Below, piece by piece: positions 25,045 through 33,458 of a stretch of 35,157 bases of DNA. Position 1 is the first letter of the stretch. The number at the start of each line of letters is the position of its first letter. Location of the stretch: positions 1 through 35,157 of the forward strand of contig JAIBAM010000027.1 in assembly GCA_019695175.1 (NCBI GenBank). The letters run 5' to 3'. The position numbers and the translations under genes were made by a program. The DNA is from Bdellovibrionales bacterium. GTDB lineage: Bacteria; Bdellovibrionota; Bdellovibrionia; Bdellovibrionales; UBA1609. The notes beneath the pieces are model-generated. The model saw nothing but the letters and a program-made list of their open reading frames with translations, did not search any database and was not told the DNA's origin.

Positions 25045-26430
25045 ATGCATAATCTTTCCGAGTTAAGTGGTAAAAGAATTTTAGTTGTGGGGATGGCCAA
25101 AACCGGTGTTTCCATGGCTCGTTTTTTAAAAAAATATGGCGCTATAGTCACTATCAGCGACCATAAGTCTAAAGCTGAGTTGACTTCTTCTTTAGAAAAA
25201 ATTGAAGGATTGGATGTGCAGTTGGAATTGGGAGGGCACACTCCCAAGACATTTTTAAATCAAGATTTGATTGTGTTAAGTCCAGGAGTGCCACCTCATT
25301 TAAAAATTTTTGATTATGCCAGGAGCCAAGGGGTCAAGGTCACCGGGGAGTTCGAGTTCTGTACTAAATTTATTAAAGAGCCCGTTGTTGCCGTAACTGG
25401 AACTAATGGTAAAACTTCAACGGTGACTTTGATTGAAATGTTTTTGCGGGAATCCGGGATCAAAGTTTGGGTTGGTGGTAATACCGGAACCCCGTTAAGT
25501 GAATACTTGACTGAAAATGATCCGGCTCAAGTCCTCATCTGTGAGGTTTCCAGTTTTATGTTGGAACATTTGGAAGGCTTCACTCCCAAAAATATTGTTT
25601 TCACTAACCTGGCTGAAAATCATTTGGATCGATACCGTACTATGGAAGAGTATGTGAATGCGAAGCGAAGGATTTTTCTTAACACCAATCAAGGAACCAC
25701 AAGCATTTTAAATGCAGATGACAATGCGGTGGTGGAATTGGCGCGAGATCCAGCGGTGCAACGGGGTCGGATTTTTTATTTTTCACGAAAGCCTACTCTC
25801 GAACCGCAAATTATGAATATTGGTGGTGCGGTTAATGTGAAGGATCAGATTCGGGTTCGTACTGGGCCAGAGATTGAATATTATTCTTTGGCAAACACCA
25901 AAGTACGTGGAAAACATATGTTTGAAAATATCATGGCGGCTATTTTGGCTGCACGTGAACATGGTGCCAAACATGAAGCCATTCAAAGAGTGATCGACCG
26001 GTTTCGTGGCATTCCCCATCGTTTGGAGTACGTACGTCGTGTGGGTGGCGTGGAATTTTACAATGATTCTAAGGCAACCAATGTTCATGCCGTTGTGCGA
26101 GCTTTAGATTCTTTTGATGAAAATGTGATTCTTATTATGGGCGGAAAAGACACTCACCTTAATTATGGTCCGCTTAAGGATCGCATTCAAAGAAAAGTCA
26201 AAACTCTCATATTAGTGGGTGAAGCTAAAGAACGTATCAACCGTGATGTGGGGGACTTCGCTGAAACATTTCTTATTGGAACCTTTGAAGAGGCTGTTCT
26301 GATTGCTTATCAGAAGTCCAGGATAGGCGACATTACCTTACTTTCTCCTGGTTGTTCTAGTTTTGATATGTTTGATAGTTATGTGGAGCGAGGCAATTAT
26401 TTTAAAGAAATTGTGAATAAATTTAATTGA
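25045..26430 (+). CDS. murD: MurD, UDP-MurNAc-L-Ala:D-glutamate ligase
   Basis: Adds D-glutamate to UDP-MurNAc-L-Ala in the cytoplasm. An N-terminal nucleotide-binding region (KRILVVGMAKTGVSMARFL), the ATP loop VAVTGTNGKTST (about 115-126), the FTNLAENHLDRY segment and NDSKATNVHA identify it. The length is 461 residues. GAGG lies 6 nt before the ATG, 3 bp after the mraY stop. In most genomes ftsW and murG follow; here the run ends and a 158-bp gap is followed by genes on the opposite strand, so the remaining dcw genes must lie elsewhere. Confidence 0.97.
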   Translation: MHNLSELSGKRILVVGMAKTGVSMARFLKKYGAIVTISDHKSKAELTSSLEKIEGLDVQLELGGHTPKTFLNQDLIVLSPGVPPHLKIFDYARSQGVKVTGEFEFCTKFIKEPVVAVTGTNGKTSTVTLIEMFLRESGIKVWVGGNTGTPLSEYLTENDPAQVLICEVSSFMLEHLEGFTPKNIVFTNLAENHLDRYRTMEEYVNAKRRIFLNTNQGTTSILNADDNAVVELARDPAVQRGRIFYFSRKPTLEPQIMNIGGAVNVKDQIRVRTGPEIEYYSLANTKVRGKHMFENIMAAILAAREHGAKHEAIQRVIDRFRGIPHRLEYVRRVGGVEFYNDSKATNVHAVVRALDSFDENVILIMGGKDTHLNYGPLKDRIQRKVKTLILVGEAKERINRDVGDFAETFLIGTFEEAVLIAYQKSRIGDITLLSPGCSSFDMFDSYVERGNYFKEIVNKFN

Positions 26431-26512
26431 TGTTTGCTTGCCTGGTAAAAGCTAAACTTGCCTTACTATAAAATCGCTGTGACCATAAGCCGTTGGCGAA
26501 CTATCCAAAATA

Positions 26513-26547
26513 CAATATTTTATAGTATTGAAGCCCCGCTTTTTTTA
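26513..26547 (+). terminator. Weak terminator-like hairpin after murD
   Basis: CAATA (26513-26517) pairs with TATTG (26526-26530), extended by flanking AT pairs, and a T run begins at about 26540. The hairpin is AT-rich and weak. The position, about 80 bp after the murD stop and before convergent genes, fits the end of the dcw transcript. Confidence 0.35.
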
Positions 26548-26588
26548 ACAAATGTGGTTTCCTCAAATCAAGGACTGATAAAATCATG

Positions 26589-27053
26589 TTAAGGAAACAC
26601 CGTGACATCGACATCATGAATGTGGCCGATCCATATGATTGAAAAAGTACCATCCGGTTCAGTGACACGCAAACTCTGGTTAGTGTAGGTAATAAAATTC
26701 AGACGAGCCAATTTCTTACTTACAAGTTCTAATTTTTCAAAGTTTTTAATTATTTTTGCGTTTATTATAGGGGAATCTGGTTGGAAACAGAGCTCGTACT
26801 TTAAAGGGACTGAATTACTATCTAGATAATTAAAAACAAAATTACGGTCTATAGTAACAAGGTGGCAATTTTCTTTGCCTTCAATGTAGCCTTCAAAGGA
26901 GGGTAAAACACCTGGAAAGTGGAATTCTAGCGAATTGTAGTAGGCAACGAATATTTCAGTACTACTAGGGAGTCCTGTAGGTATTGGGGCTTGATTTATT
27001 CCAAACGTGGGCGTGGAAATTAGGAGTGCAATTAAAAATAATAAAGCTCGCAA
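26589..27053 (-). CDS. Small secreted protein of unknown function
   Basis: A 154-residue protein with a typical signal peptide (MRALLFLIALLISTPTFG, cleavage near residue 18-20). The mature part contains a few aromatic residues, two cysteines (ENCHLVT and YELCFQ) that could pair, and no recognised domain. The start is TTG, strongly supported by an AAGGAGG ribosome site four bases upstream, one of the best in the window. It lies downstream of nagZ on the same strand but 239 bp away, so it probably has its own promoter. Confidence 0.75.
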   Translation of the reverse strand: MRALLFLIALLISTPTFGINQAPIPTGLPSSTEIFVAYYNSLEFHFPGVLPSFEGYIEGKENCHLVTIDRNFVFNYLDSNSVPLKYELCFQPDSPIINAKIIKNFEKLELVSKKLARLNFITYTNQSLRVTEPDGTFSIIWIGHIHDVDVTVFP

Positions 27054-27292
27054 AGGACCTCCTTAATTTTCCAGATTCAGTTTTTAAAATTATGTTTGAA
27101 CGTAAAGCTGACTCAGAATTTATCAACTTATGGCCCATTCATAATTGCAAACCAACCGAATCTCTACTCTAAAGTGGTTCAGTGTTTTTTTTCAATTTTA
27201 CCTATTTATATTTTTAGAGTGATCAACCGTTGGGGAAAAGTGTCCAGGAATAACTTTTTGGAGGTCTCAACTGAGACCCATTGTTAATAGTG
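27054..27292. other. Gene-free spacer with a perfect hairpin
   Basis: The spacer separates nagZ from the small secreted protein gene. GGTCTC (27263-27268) and GAGACC (27273-27278) form a perfect stem with a 4-nt loop just after the nagZ stop codon. No T run follows on the minus strand. The rest is AT-rich with no gene that I can support. Confidence 0.5.
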
Positions 27293-28357
27293 TTATTGGC
27301 ACTCCATTGCTGTTTTAAGGTGTTCGGGATGTCCAATTAATTTAGAAGCCTCATCCCAGGGCAGTGGATCTGGGTTCTGCAACATTTCTTTTTTTAGGGT
27401 AATAACTCTGCTAAGAGAAGCTTTGATTTGATCTTGAAATAAAACGCCATTTTGAATAGCCTTTTGTACAGCTTCTAGAGCTTTGGGCGGCCGTTCTGTA
27501 TCATTACAATACAACAAAATGTCACAGCCCGCAGCTAAAGCTTGGACTGGAATAAGATCTTTGTCATAATGTGAGGCCAAAGCTTTCATGTCTAAATCGT
27601 CAGTAATAATTATTTGTTTATATCTAAATTCCTCTCTTAATAACTTTTGCACAAAAACTTTTGAGAGTGTGACGGGCCATTGGGGGTCAATTTGAGGAAA
27701 TTTTATATGAGCTGTCATCACCATATCCAAACGGGCACGAAAGACCTTTTTAAAGGGGATGAGTTCTGTTCTTTGAAGTAGATTTAAATCGCTTTCTTCA
27801 ATCGGTAAATCAAAGTGACTATCGAGGAGTGTGTTCCCATGACCAGGGAAATGTTTGGCGCAGGGAATAATTCCAGACTTTATATAACCACGAACCAAAG
27901 CAGAGGCTATTTTAGCGACCAATTCAGGATCTGATGAAATGGCACGATCTCCAATAACAGCATTTTTGGGATTGGAAAACACATCCACACAGGGAGCAAA
28001 ATCCAAATTGATTCCCATAGCTCGAAGCTCTGTGCCCATAAAATTCGCCATTCGAAAGGCAAGAGTGGTGGAATTTTTTATACCTAAATTTCGTGCCGGA
28101 GGCCATTGGGTAAAGGGGGCTTTCAGGCGAGCCACCCGTCCCCCCTCCATATCGATACTTATAAATAAAGGATAATTGTTTTTGTGTCGGAGGGATTGGA
28201 TTTCTCCACATAAATTATGGATTTCCTGAGGAGAGCCTAAGTTTCGATCGAAAAGTATAACTCCACCGATATTGTTTTTAACAATGAAATCTTTTTCATC
28301 TTTTTGTAGGGTCTTGCCTTTCAAGCCTATAATGAATAGCTGGCCCAAATCATTCAT
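27293..28357 (-). CDS. nagZ: NagZ-like beta-N-acetylhexosaminidase (GH3)
   Basis: Removes GlcNAc from peptidoglycan fragments during cell-wall recycling, usually in the cytoplasm. The GH3 marks are SIDMEGGRVARL (about 67-78), KHFPGHGNTLLDSH (168-181), which holds the His/Asp pair typical of NagZ, and TDDLDMKAL, which holds the nucleophilic aspartate. There is no signal peptide, as expected. The length of 354 residues is normal. The start overlaps the stop of the upstream gene by 8 bp, so the two are co-transcribed and coupled. A role in recycling prey or self peptidoglycan fits the window's other murein genes but is inference. Confidence 0.95.
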   Translation of the reverse strand: MNDLGQLFIIGLKGKTLQKDEKDFIVKNNIGGVILFDRNLGSPQEIHNLCGEIQSLRHKNNYPLFISIDMEGGRVARLKAPFTQWPPARNLGIKNSTTLAFRMANFMGTELRAMGINLDFAPCVDVFSNPKNAVIGDRAISSDPELVAKIASALVRGYIKSGIIPCAKHFPGHGNTLLDSHFDLPIEESDLNLLQRTELIPFKKVFRARLDMVMTAHIKFPQIDPQWPVTLSKVFVQKLLREEFRYKQIIITDDLDMKALASHYDKDLIPVQALAAGCDILLYCNDTERPPKALEAVQKAIQNGVLFQDQIKASLSRVITLKKEMLQNPDPLPWDEASKLIGHPEHLKTAMECQ

Positions 28358-29327
28358 GGAGTTTTATCCTTTTGTTAGGGGGTTCCTGACTCTTTTCAGG
28401 ACTATTTATGGTAGTCTTTTTTGGGTAGGATGCGGGTTCTGGTAGTTTTGTTTTTGCAGAGATGGGAATTCCAGCTGGAATTTTTCCAAATAATGTTTGG
28501 ATGGTTTTTTCAGGAAAGTTGAAGGTGGCTACAGCTTGACTTTTATCTTCAACCACTTCGGTTGTTAAAGGTTGTGATAACGATGAGGTACTTAAAACTT
28601 CCCCTTTACTTGTGGTTGTATTTAGAAAAGATTCATTTTTAAAAGTATTTTTGATGGAAAAGATTTTTTGTCCAGAGAGAAGGGTTTCACTTTGGATGGT
28701 GGCGGTGCCACTAAAAGTCAGCCCTTCTTCTTCGGCGATGGCTTTGTAGGAAAAGGAACGTTTTATTTGATAACCCTTTTGTAGCATCAGGTAACCTAAA
28801 AAAGTACTTAAAAAAACCCCCTTTTCTAGGGGTAAGATTTTTTTAGTTTTTTTATCTCCGTCGCTTTGGATCAAAGTGTAATTTGAGCCAGTAAATTGGG
28901 CATCAATAATTTTTATTTTTTCTTTTCTGTCCGAAGTTTTTTTGTTTTGTGCAGGATTGGGAGCAGATACTGAAGGTTTTTCAACAGGGGAGGTTTCGTC
29001 TTTTTCTATGGTTTGAGAGGTGTATTGATAACTGATGGGTTCAAAATTTTTATTACTATAAGCTTTTAAACTTTCTGTGATTTCTGCCTGAGCCGTAACA
29101 ATTCTGATAAATGATATTGAAATGATTTGTTTGTTTTTAGGGTTGAGTTCGTACTGCTGGAGTGTGTACCCAATGGGTTTACCATCAAGTTTTACTGAGG
29201 AATAAGTTTCATAAATGACTTCTGCATGGAGAGAAGAGGGGAGACAAAACAAGATCCCGTAGGAAAAACAACACAGGGAAATCAAAAAAAGAAGTGTTGG
29301 CGGGTGGGCTTTAGTCCAGAACTTCAT
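28350..29327 (-). CDS. Secreted protein of unknown function upstream of nagZ
   Basis: A 325-residue protein with a signal peptide ending near SSLHA-EV (residue 35). The mature part begins VIYETYSSVKLDGKPIGYTLQQ and continues as a beta-rich protein, interrupted by a Lys/Glu/Pro/Ser linker at about 115-140. The pattern of a strand followed by GKPIGYT recalls periplasmic proteins of large beta-sheet folds, but I cannot name a family. The C-terminus is Pro/Lys-rich. It overlaps nagZ by 8 bp, so it may share a job in cell-wall turnover; this is inference from position. A TTGACA promoter is proposed just upstream. Confidence 0.75.
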   Translation of the reverse strand: MKFWTKAHPPTLLFLISLCCFSYGILFCLPSSLHAEVIYETYSSVKLDGKPIGYTLQQYELNPKNKQIISISFIRIVTAQAEITESLKAYSNKNFEPISYQYTSQTIEKDETSPVEKPSVSAPNPAQNKKTSDRKEKIKIIDAQFTGSNYTLIQSDGDKKTKKILPLEKGVFLSTFLGYLMLQKGYQIKRSFSYKAIAEEEGLTFSGTATIQSETLLSGQKIFSIKNTFKNESFLNTTTSKGEVLSTSSLSQPLTTEVVEDKSQAVATFNFPEKTIQTLFGKIPAGIPISAKTKLPEPASYPKKTTINSPEKSQEPPNKRIKLHE

Positions 29328-29336
29328 GTGTCACTC

Positions 29337-29352
29337 GAGATGTATTCATCTC
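29337..29352. repeat. Palindrome at the proposed transcription start
   Basis: GAGATG-TATT-CATCTC is a perfect 6-bp inverted repeat in the divergent region between the secreted protein gene (minus) and the TadG-like gene (plus). It lies just downstream of the proposed minus-strand -10 box, so it could be an operator or a 5' leader hairpin. Confidence 0.5.
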
Positions 29353-29355
29353 TAA

Positions 29356-29384
29356 ATCTTGGCTATAAAATAAAGAGGTGTCAA
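29356..29384 (-). promoter_or_regulatory. Possible sigma-70 promoter for the secreted protein-nagZ pair
   Basis: On the minus strand a perfect TTGACA (29384-29379) is followed after 17 bp by CAAGAT (29361-29356), a poor -10 box. The gene starts about 28 bp further on at 29327. Confidence 0.35.
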
Positions 29385-29442
29385 AAAAATAACTTAAGTT
29401 GGGTAAGCCCTTTTATCTGAGTGATCGGGATGAAGGGGGATC

Positions 29443-31584
29443 GTGGAGCGCTTTTCTGTGGCGGAGAGGCAAAAAAATCTAGCTTATTTTTTTAAGAGAA
29501 TTCATGATGGTGGTATGCCATTTAGGACTACAAAAAGAATATCACTCCCTTTGGTTGTGTCCCATATTGGGAGGAATTGCCAAGGCCAAATGGCTATATT
29601 TATCGCCCTTATTTTTCAGGTTTTATTTGTGTTATTTGCTATGACGATCAATGTGGCGTTAATTGTTCATGACAAAATTAATTTACAAAATGCTGTGGAC
29701 TTAGCCGTTTATTATGGGGCTCAGAAACAAGCCGAACTCTTAAATGTAATTGCCCATGAAAATTATGCCATTCGACAGTCTTGGAAGTTGTTGGCTTGGC
29801 GTTATCGTGTGGTCGGAAGTGCCGGCGTGATTGACCCCCAATATGTTCACCCTCTGCGCTACAATGCGCCACTGCCTGAAAGCCCCCACACTTTGATCAA
29901 TCCGTCGGTGTGTGTGACTTATCGTGATAATTGGTCGGATGTGGACAGCAATGAGTCCCTTTGTAAAACACCGCAAACCGCCATTCCACCTTTGCCCACA
30001 ATTAAAGTAGTGGCAGGATTTTTGGGATTTAATATTGTCTTTGCGGCTCTTGCCAATCGTTTACGACAAAAAATGGCTAATAATTGTAATGATTTGGGAG
30101 CTTATAATTGGTGGTTTGCCAATATTATTCTACAGGCGTTTCGAGAAGATCAGCGAAATCGTAAACAAATAATATTTGGTTTAGCAAAAAATCTAAGTTC
30201 AGGTCAAAACGGGGACTTTGTGGATTTAGATGGTAATTCAGTTGCCACTGGAGTGCAAAAAACACTGATAAAAAATCTCACCTTTACAAACAGCAGTTCT
30301 TTAAGTGAATTTAAAATGTTTAATTCCATGGAAGGGATTGACCCAAAACGCTGGCTTTCTGAAATTAAAATCAACCCCATTCTTTTGTACGTAGACCCTC
30401 AATTGGGGGACGGATGTGTGGCGCAACCACAGGTTTCTTCTACGCCCCCACAGCGAGATCCCCAAATGTTGATAGCTTCGAATCCCCCTCCGCAAGGATT
30501 GGGAGCAGCTGATTTAATACCATGGTCCACTGCGGGTTTTTTACCTGACAGTGAATATCAGTTTTCTTTAGGTGTGGAAAAAAACCCATGGATAATGACT
30601 TATGTGGGTGTTTCAGCAGAAACAGCACCACGTCAGATATTTTTCCCCTTTGGTCAGGCTGTGACCTTAAAAGCGCAAGCTTTTGCTAAACCCTTCGGGG
30701 GGAGAATTGGACCTTGGTATGGATCCAGGTGGTCAAGGGCGGCGGCTCAGTCTTCAGGAACTGAAACAGATCGTTTGGTGCCCCAACGTGCCGGGATTAA
30801 TGGGGCTATGGATGATTCCACGGATTTGCGAAGACTCCCCAATTATTCCCGATTTCCAGGAGATAGTTTGGGTTTAACTTCCAAACTGGCGTTAAGTTCT
30901 CTGGCCGGGCTTTCTAACTTAAGAACCCCTTATGATGTCTATAAAAACATTTGGATTGGGATGAGTCCTAATGGATACAATGATCCTTTGGCCTTTGACA
31001 GTTTCAGTCCTTCGGTTTTACCGGCGATTCGAAACTATGAGATTGCTGCCGTTGCTCCTGATTTATTTGATGTCACCTATTATTCCATAGATCCAAACTT
31101 TGGCATGATTTATTTGCCACGTTTAAAGGCCAATCGAGCTCGTCTTGGGTTGACCGACGTTCGTGTGCCTATTCGAGGGGATTTGGGTCAAAACGGGGTT
31201 ATAAACAATTTTGATTTTTCTGTGCAAGATCAAATGAAAGTGGGTGCCGGTTTAAGTAATCCCAATCAAAACACAGGGCCGCTTCAGCGTCCCGAGGCCT
31301 TTTATTTTTTGCGTGATCGCAGTCACCTACTGACGGCATGGACCAGCGGGGAGTTCTTATATGATTATCAAAATTTTCCTGTCGATCGGTTCGGAAATTG
31401 TCGTATCCCAGATGAAGCCTATCAGCGTGATTTTAAAGTGGCAGGTGGTTGTGCGGCTCGAGGAGGGAGAACTGGTTACTCTGTCCGGTTGATTTCAAAG
31501 GATTATCTGATGTCGCAGCGTCATACCATTGGTGGAGAACAGGAGGGTCCGGGTATGATTTTAAATCCGCCTCGTTTTAATTGA
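29443..31584 (+). CDS. TadG/TadE-like membrane-anchored protein
   Basis: The N-terminus has the pattern of TadE/TadG pseudopilin-type proteins of Flp pilus systems: NCQGQMAIFIALIFQ, one membrane helix (about 50-73), then HDKINLQNAVDLAVYYGA, the characteristic LQNAxDLA region. The remaining 620 residues are probably periplasmic or external, rich in Pro, Asn, Gly and aromatic residues, with no recognised domain. No other Tad genes (ATPase, secretin, prepilin) lie in the window. The start is GTG with AAGGGGG upstream; an ATG at 29515 is an alternative. Two further exported proteins follow on the same strand after a 417-bp gap. A role in surface attachment is inference. Confidence 0.8.
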   Translation: MERFSVAERQKNLAYFFKRIHDGGMPFRTTKRISLPLVVSHIGRNCQGQMAIFIALIFQVLFVLFAMTINVALIVHDKINLQNAVDLAVYYGAQKQAELLNVIAHENYAIRQSWKLLAWRYRVVGSAGVIDPQYVHPLRYNAPLPESPHTLINPSVCVTYRDNWSDVDSNESLCKTPQTAIPPLPTIKVVAGFLGFNIVFAALANRLRQKMANNCNDLGAYNWWFANIILQAFREDQRNRKQIIFGLAKNLSSGQNGDFVDLDGNSVATGVQKTLIKNLTFTNSSSLSEFKMFNSMEGIDPKRWLSEIKINPILLYVDPQLGDGCVAQPQVSSTPPQRDPQMLIASNPPPQGLGAADLIPWSTAGFLPDSEYQFSLGVEKNPWIMTYVGVSAETAPRQIFFPFGQAVTLKAQAFAKPFGGRIGPWYGSRWSRAAAQSSGTETDRLVPQRAGINGAMDDSTDLRRLPNYSRFPGDSLGLTSKLALSSLAGLSNLRTPYDVYKNIWIGMSPNGYNDPLAFDSFSPSVLPAIRNYEIAAVAPDLFDVTYYSIDPNFGMIYLPRLKANRARLGLTDVRVPIRGDLGQNGVINNFDFSVQDQMKVGAGLSNPNQNTGPLQRPEAFYFLRDRSHLLTAWTSGEFLYDYQNFPVDRFGNCRIPDEAYQRDFKVAGGCAARGGRTGYSVRLISKDYLMSQRHTIGGEQEGPGMILNPPRFN

Positions 31585-31586
31585 TC

Positions 31587-31626
31587 AAAGTCACAATAAA
31601 ATTACGAAAGTCACAATAAAATTACG
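31587..31626. repeat. Perfect 20-bp tandem duplication
   Basis: AAAGTCACAATAAAATTACG occurs twice in a row (31587-31606 and 31607-31626), starting 3 bp after the TadG-like stop. The copies are identical, so the duplication is recent or maintained. Confidence 0.95.
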
Positions 31627-32001
31627 ATGGGGTCAAATCATATTGATGTTCTTTAATTTTGGGAAAATAAAGAAGTAATTGAAAATAAAAAGTAATCCAA
31701 GAAAAATACCTAATAAATAATAATTATTTTAAATATGGTTCATCTTGAAACATTGGCCCTCCGTTCGCATGTTATATCACTAACAACTGTTTAAATGATT
31801 TTTATGAGATTTGTAGAGATGAAAAGGAAAAGGCTCGCATCATTTTTTGATCGAACCAACAAACCTTGTACAGTTTCCGAATTTATTTTTTGCAAGGTTT
31901 GAAGAGATCAACTCCAGTTGAGAATAAGCCGATAAGTCCAGCACGATGGTGGATTTTAAAAGTGTTCCAAACTTGGATAACGAATGAGGAGAGGGGATTT
32001 C
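31627..32001. other. Gene-free region with inverted repeats
   Basis: About 375 bp of AT-rich DNA precede the Cys/Gly-rich protein gene. CAAACCTTG (31860-31868) and CAAGGTTTG (31893-31901) form a perfect 9-bp inverted repeat with a 24-nt loop. TCAAC-TCCA-GTTGA (31908-31921) follows directly. Both lie within 150 bp of the start, so they may be leader structures or operators. I see no gene or tRNA. Confidence 0.55.
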
Positions 32002-33363
32002 ATGGGCAAATTCTATTTTGTGTTTGTGCATTTTTTGCTGGGATCTTATGCATTGTTTGTGGAGCCATCAGTGGCTCAAATGATTGATTTAGACAGAGCG
32101 GCTTCTGATACTATTGAAATTTGTAAGATGAATCCAAATAACCTAGACTGCAAAAATATGAGTAACTTTGGTATGAGTCAATCATCATCGGGTAAAAGTT
32201 CTTTGGCCTCAGACGCAACAAACGGTTCAAGCTCGCAACAAACGGTTGCAGACCCGGCTTCTGCCCTTGGAATCTGTGAGCAAGCTTCAAAAGATGCAAA
32301 AAACTTTTGTTCTGATCCAATTAATTATTCGACGGATGGCGAGGTCTCTTTGGCCAATAGTAAAAACGCAGGGTTGGTAGGGAATATGTTAATGGTGACT
32401 GCAAGCACAGTGGCGTCGGCTAATGGTGCCAAGGGGACTGCCGCGATTTGCAAACTGATGAAAGGAACGGGTGCGGGTTTGGCGGGAGTGAATACAGTTT
32501 TTGCCACTCGGTGCAACAACTTTGTCAGTGATTGTGAAACCAAATGTGAAGCCGCTTTAACGGCCGACAAAGCCAGTGGTGGTGTGAGCAGAAGTGAAAT
32601 CACAACATATATAAATGTTTGTAAGGCACAAACAAGTAAAGCTGTTGAAATGGGGGGGAGTGCCATGCAAAGTCTTTATGCCTCACAAATGGGGCGACTT
32701 TGTGAGGAGGCCGCCACTGCGGCTCAAAAACCATTAGCTGTTCCCAATATCGATACAGCTATTGCGCCAGTAGATTGCTCCAATGCTATCAACGCCGCAA
32801 ATCCAATTTGTCGTAGTTTAGATCCAGCTTCCACGCAAGGTACCGGTACCACTGATTTCGCAGGGAGTGGATCGGGTGATAAAGGAAGTGCCTTCGCTTT
32901 AGGGGATGCGGAAGATGGTTTAAGTCAAGAGGGAGTTACTGGCGGACAACTTCCCGCAGGTGAAATTAAAAATCCAGGGATTGCCAACGGTGGAGGATCC
33001 ATGCTCGGCGGCGGAGATAAATCTGGAATGGGTGGTGGAGAGGATCGTGGAGGCAGAGGACAGGGGCCAGGCTATAATGCAAATGTTCTTCAGGGTGAAA
33101 GGGGCGGTGGAGGTTACTCTCAAGGTGGTGGTAGCGGTGGCGGTTGGAGCGGTTATGGGGGCAATGATGAAAATCGTGCAAAAAGTTCCCCCTTCGATAT
33201 GAGCAAGTTTCTGCCAGGCCAGGAGAAAGGGCCAGCCCGAGGGCTGGCAGGGTTAGGTTCAGCTCGAATGGTATTAGCACCTATGAAGGATGATATTTTC
33301 AAAAGAATTTCTGACCAAGTTCAGGTAGCTTGTAAAACCCGATTTTTGAATTGTAATGATTAA
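32002..33363 (+). CDS. Exported Cys-rich and Gly-rich protein of unknown function
   Basis: A 453-residue protein with a signal peptide ending near VAQ (about residue 26). The region at about 40-275 is helical and holds twelve cysteines, many in CxxxC-like spacings (FATRCNNFVSDCETKCEAAL); two more lie at the C-terminus, fourteen in all, an even number that suggests disulfides. Residues about 285-390 are a glycine-rich linker. The end, MKDDIFKRISDQVQ then CKTRFLNC, shares a KxDDIF motif with the next gene's product. The start at 32002 has GGAG/AGGGG just upstream; an ATG at 31984 would put six residues ahead of the signal. No family recognised. Confidence 0.8.
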   Translation: MGKFYFVFVHFLLGSYALFVEPSVAQMIDLDRAASDTIEICKMNPNNLDCKNMSNFGMSQSSSGKSSLASDATNGSSSQQTVADPASALGICEQASKDAKNFCSDPINYSTDGEVSLANSKNAGLVGNMLMVTASTVASANGAKGTAAICKLMKGTGAGLAGVNTVFATRCNNFVSDCETKCEAALTADKASGGVSRSEITTYINVCKAQTSKAVEMGGSAMQSLYASQMGRLCEEAATAAQKPLAVPNIDTAIAPVDCSNAINAANPICRSLDPASTQGTGTTDFAGSGSGDKGSAFALGDAEDGLSQEGVTGGQLPAGEIKNPGIANGGGSMLGGGDKSGMGGGEDRGGRGQGPGYNANVLQGERGGGGYSQGGGSGGGWSGYGGNDENRAKSSPFDMSKFLPGQEKGPARGLAGLGSARMVLAPMKDDIFKRISDQVQVACKTRFLNCND

Positions 33364-33458
33364 TCGACATATAAACCGGGACTTTCTGACCCGAGTTTCT
33401 AGAAGGGTCTTTGGGAAATAAAATGGAATTGAATTTTAATTGAGGAAGGGGTGGAAAC

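Noticed and set aside
27263-27278. Perfect hairpin as terminator of nagZ
   Set aside because: No T run follows the hairpin on the minus strand; A-rich sequence follows instead.
27096-27287. Short plus-strand frames in the nagZ-downstream spacer
   Set aside because: They lack ribosome sites and the composition is AT-driven; no family pattern is visible.
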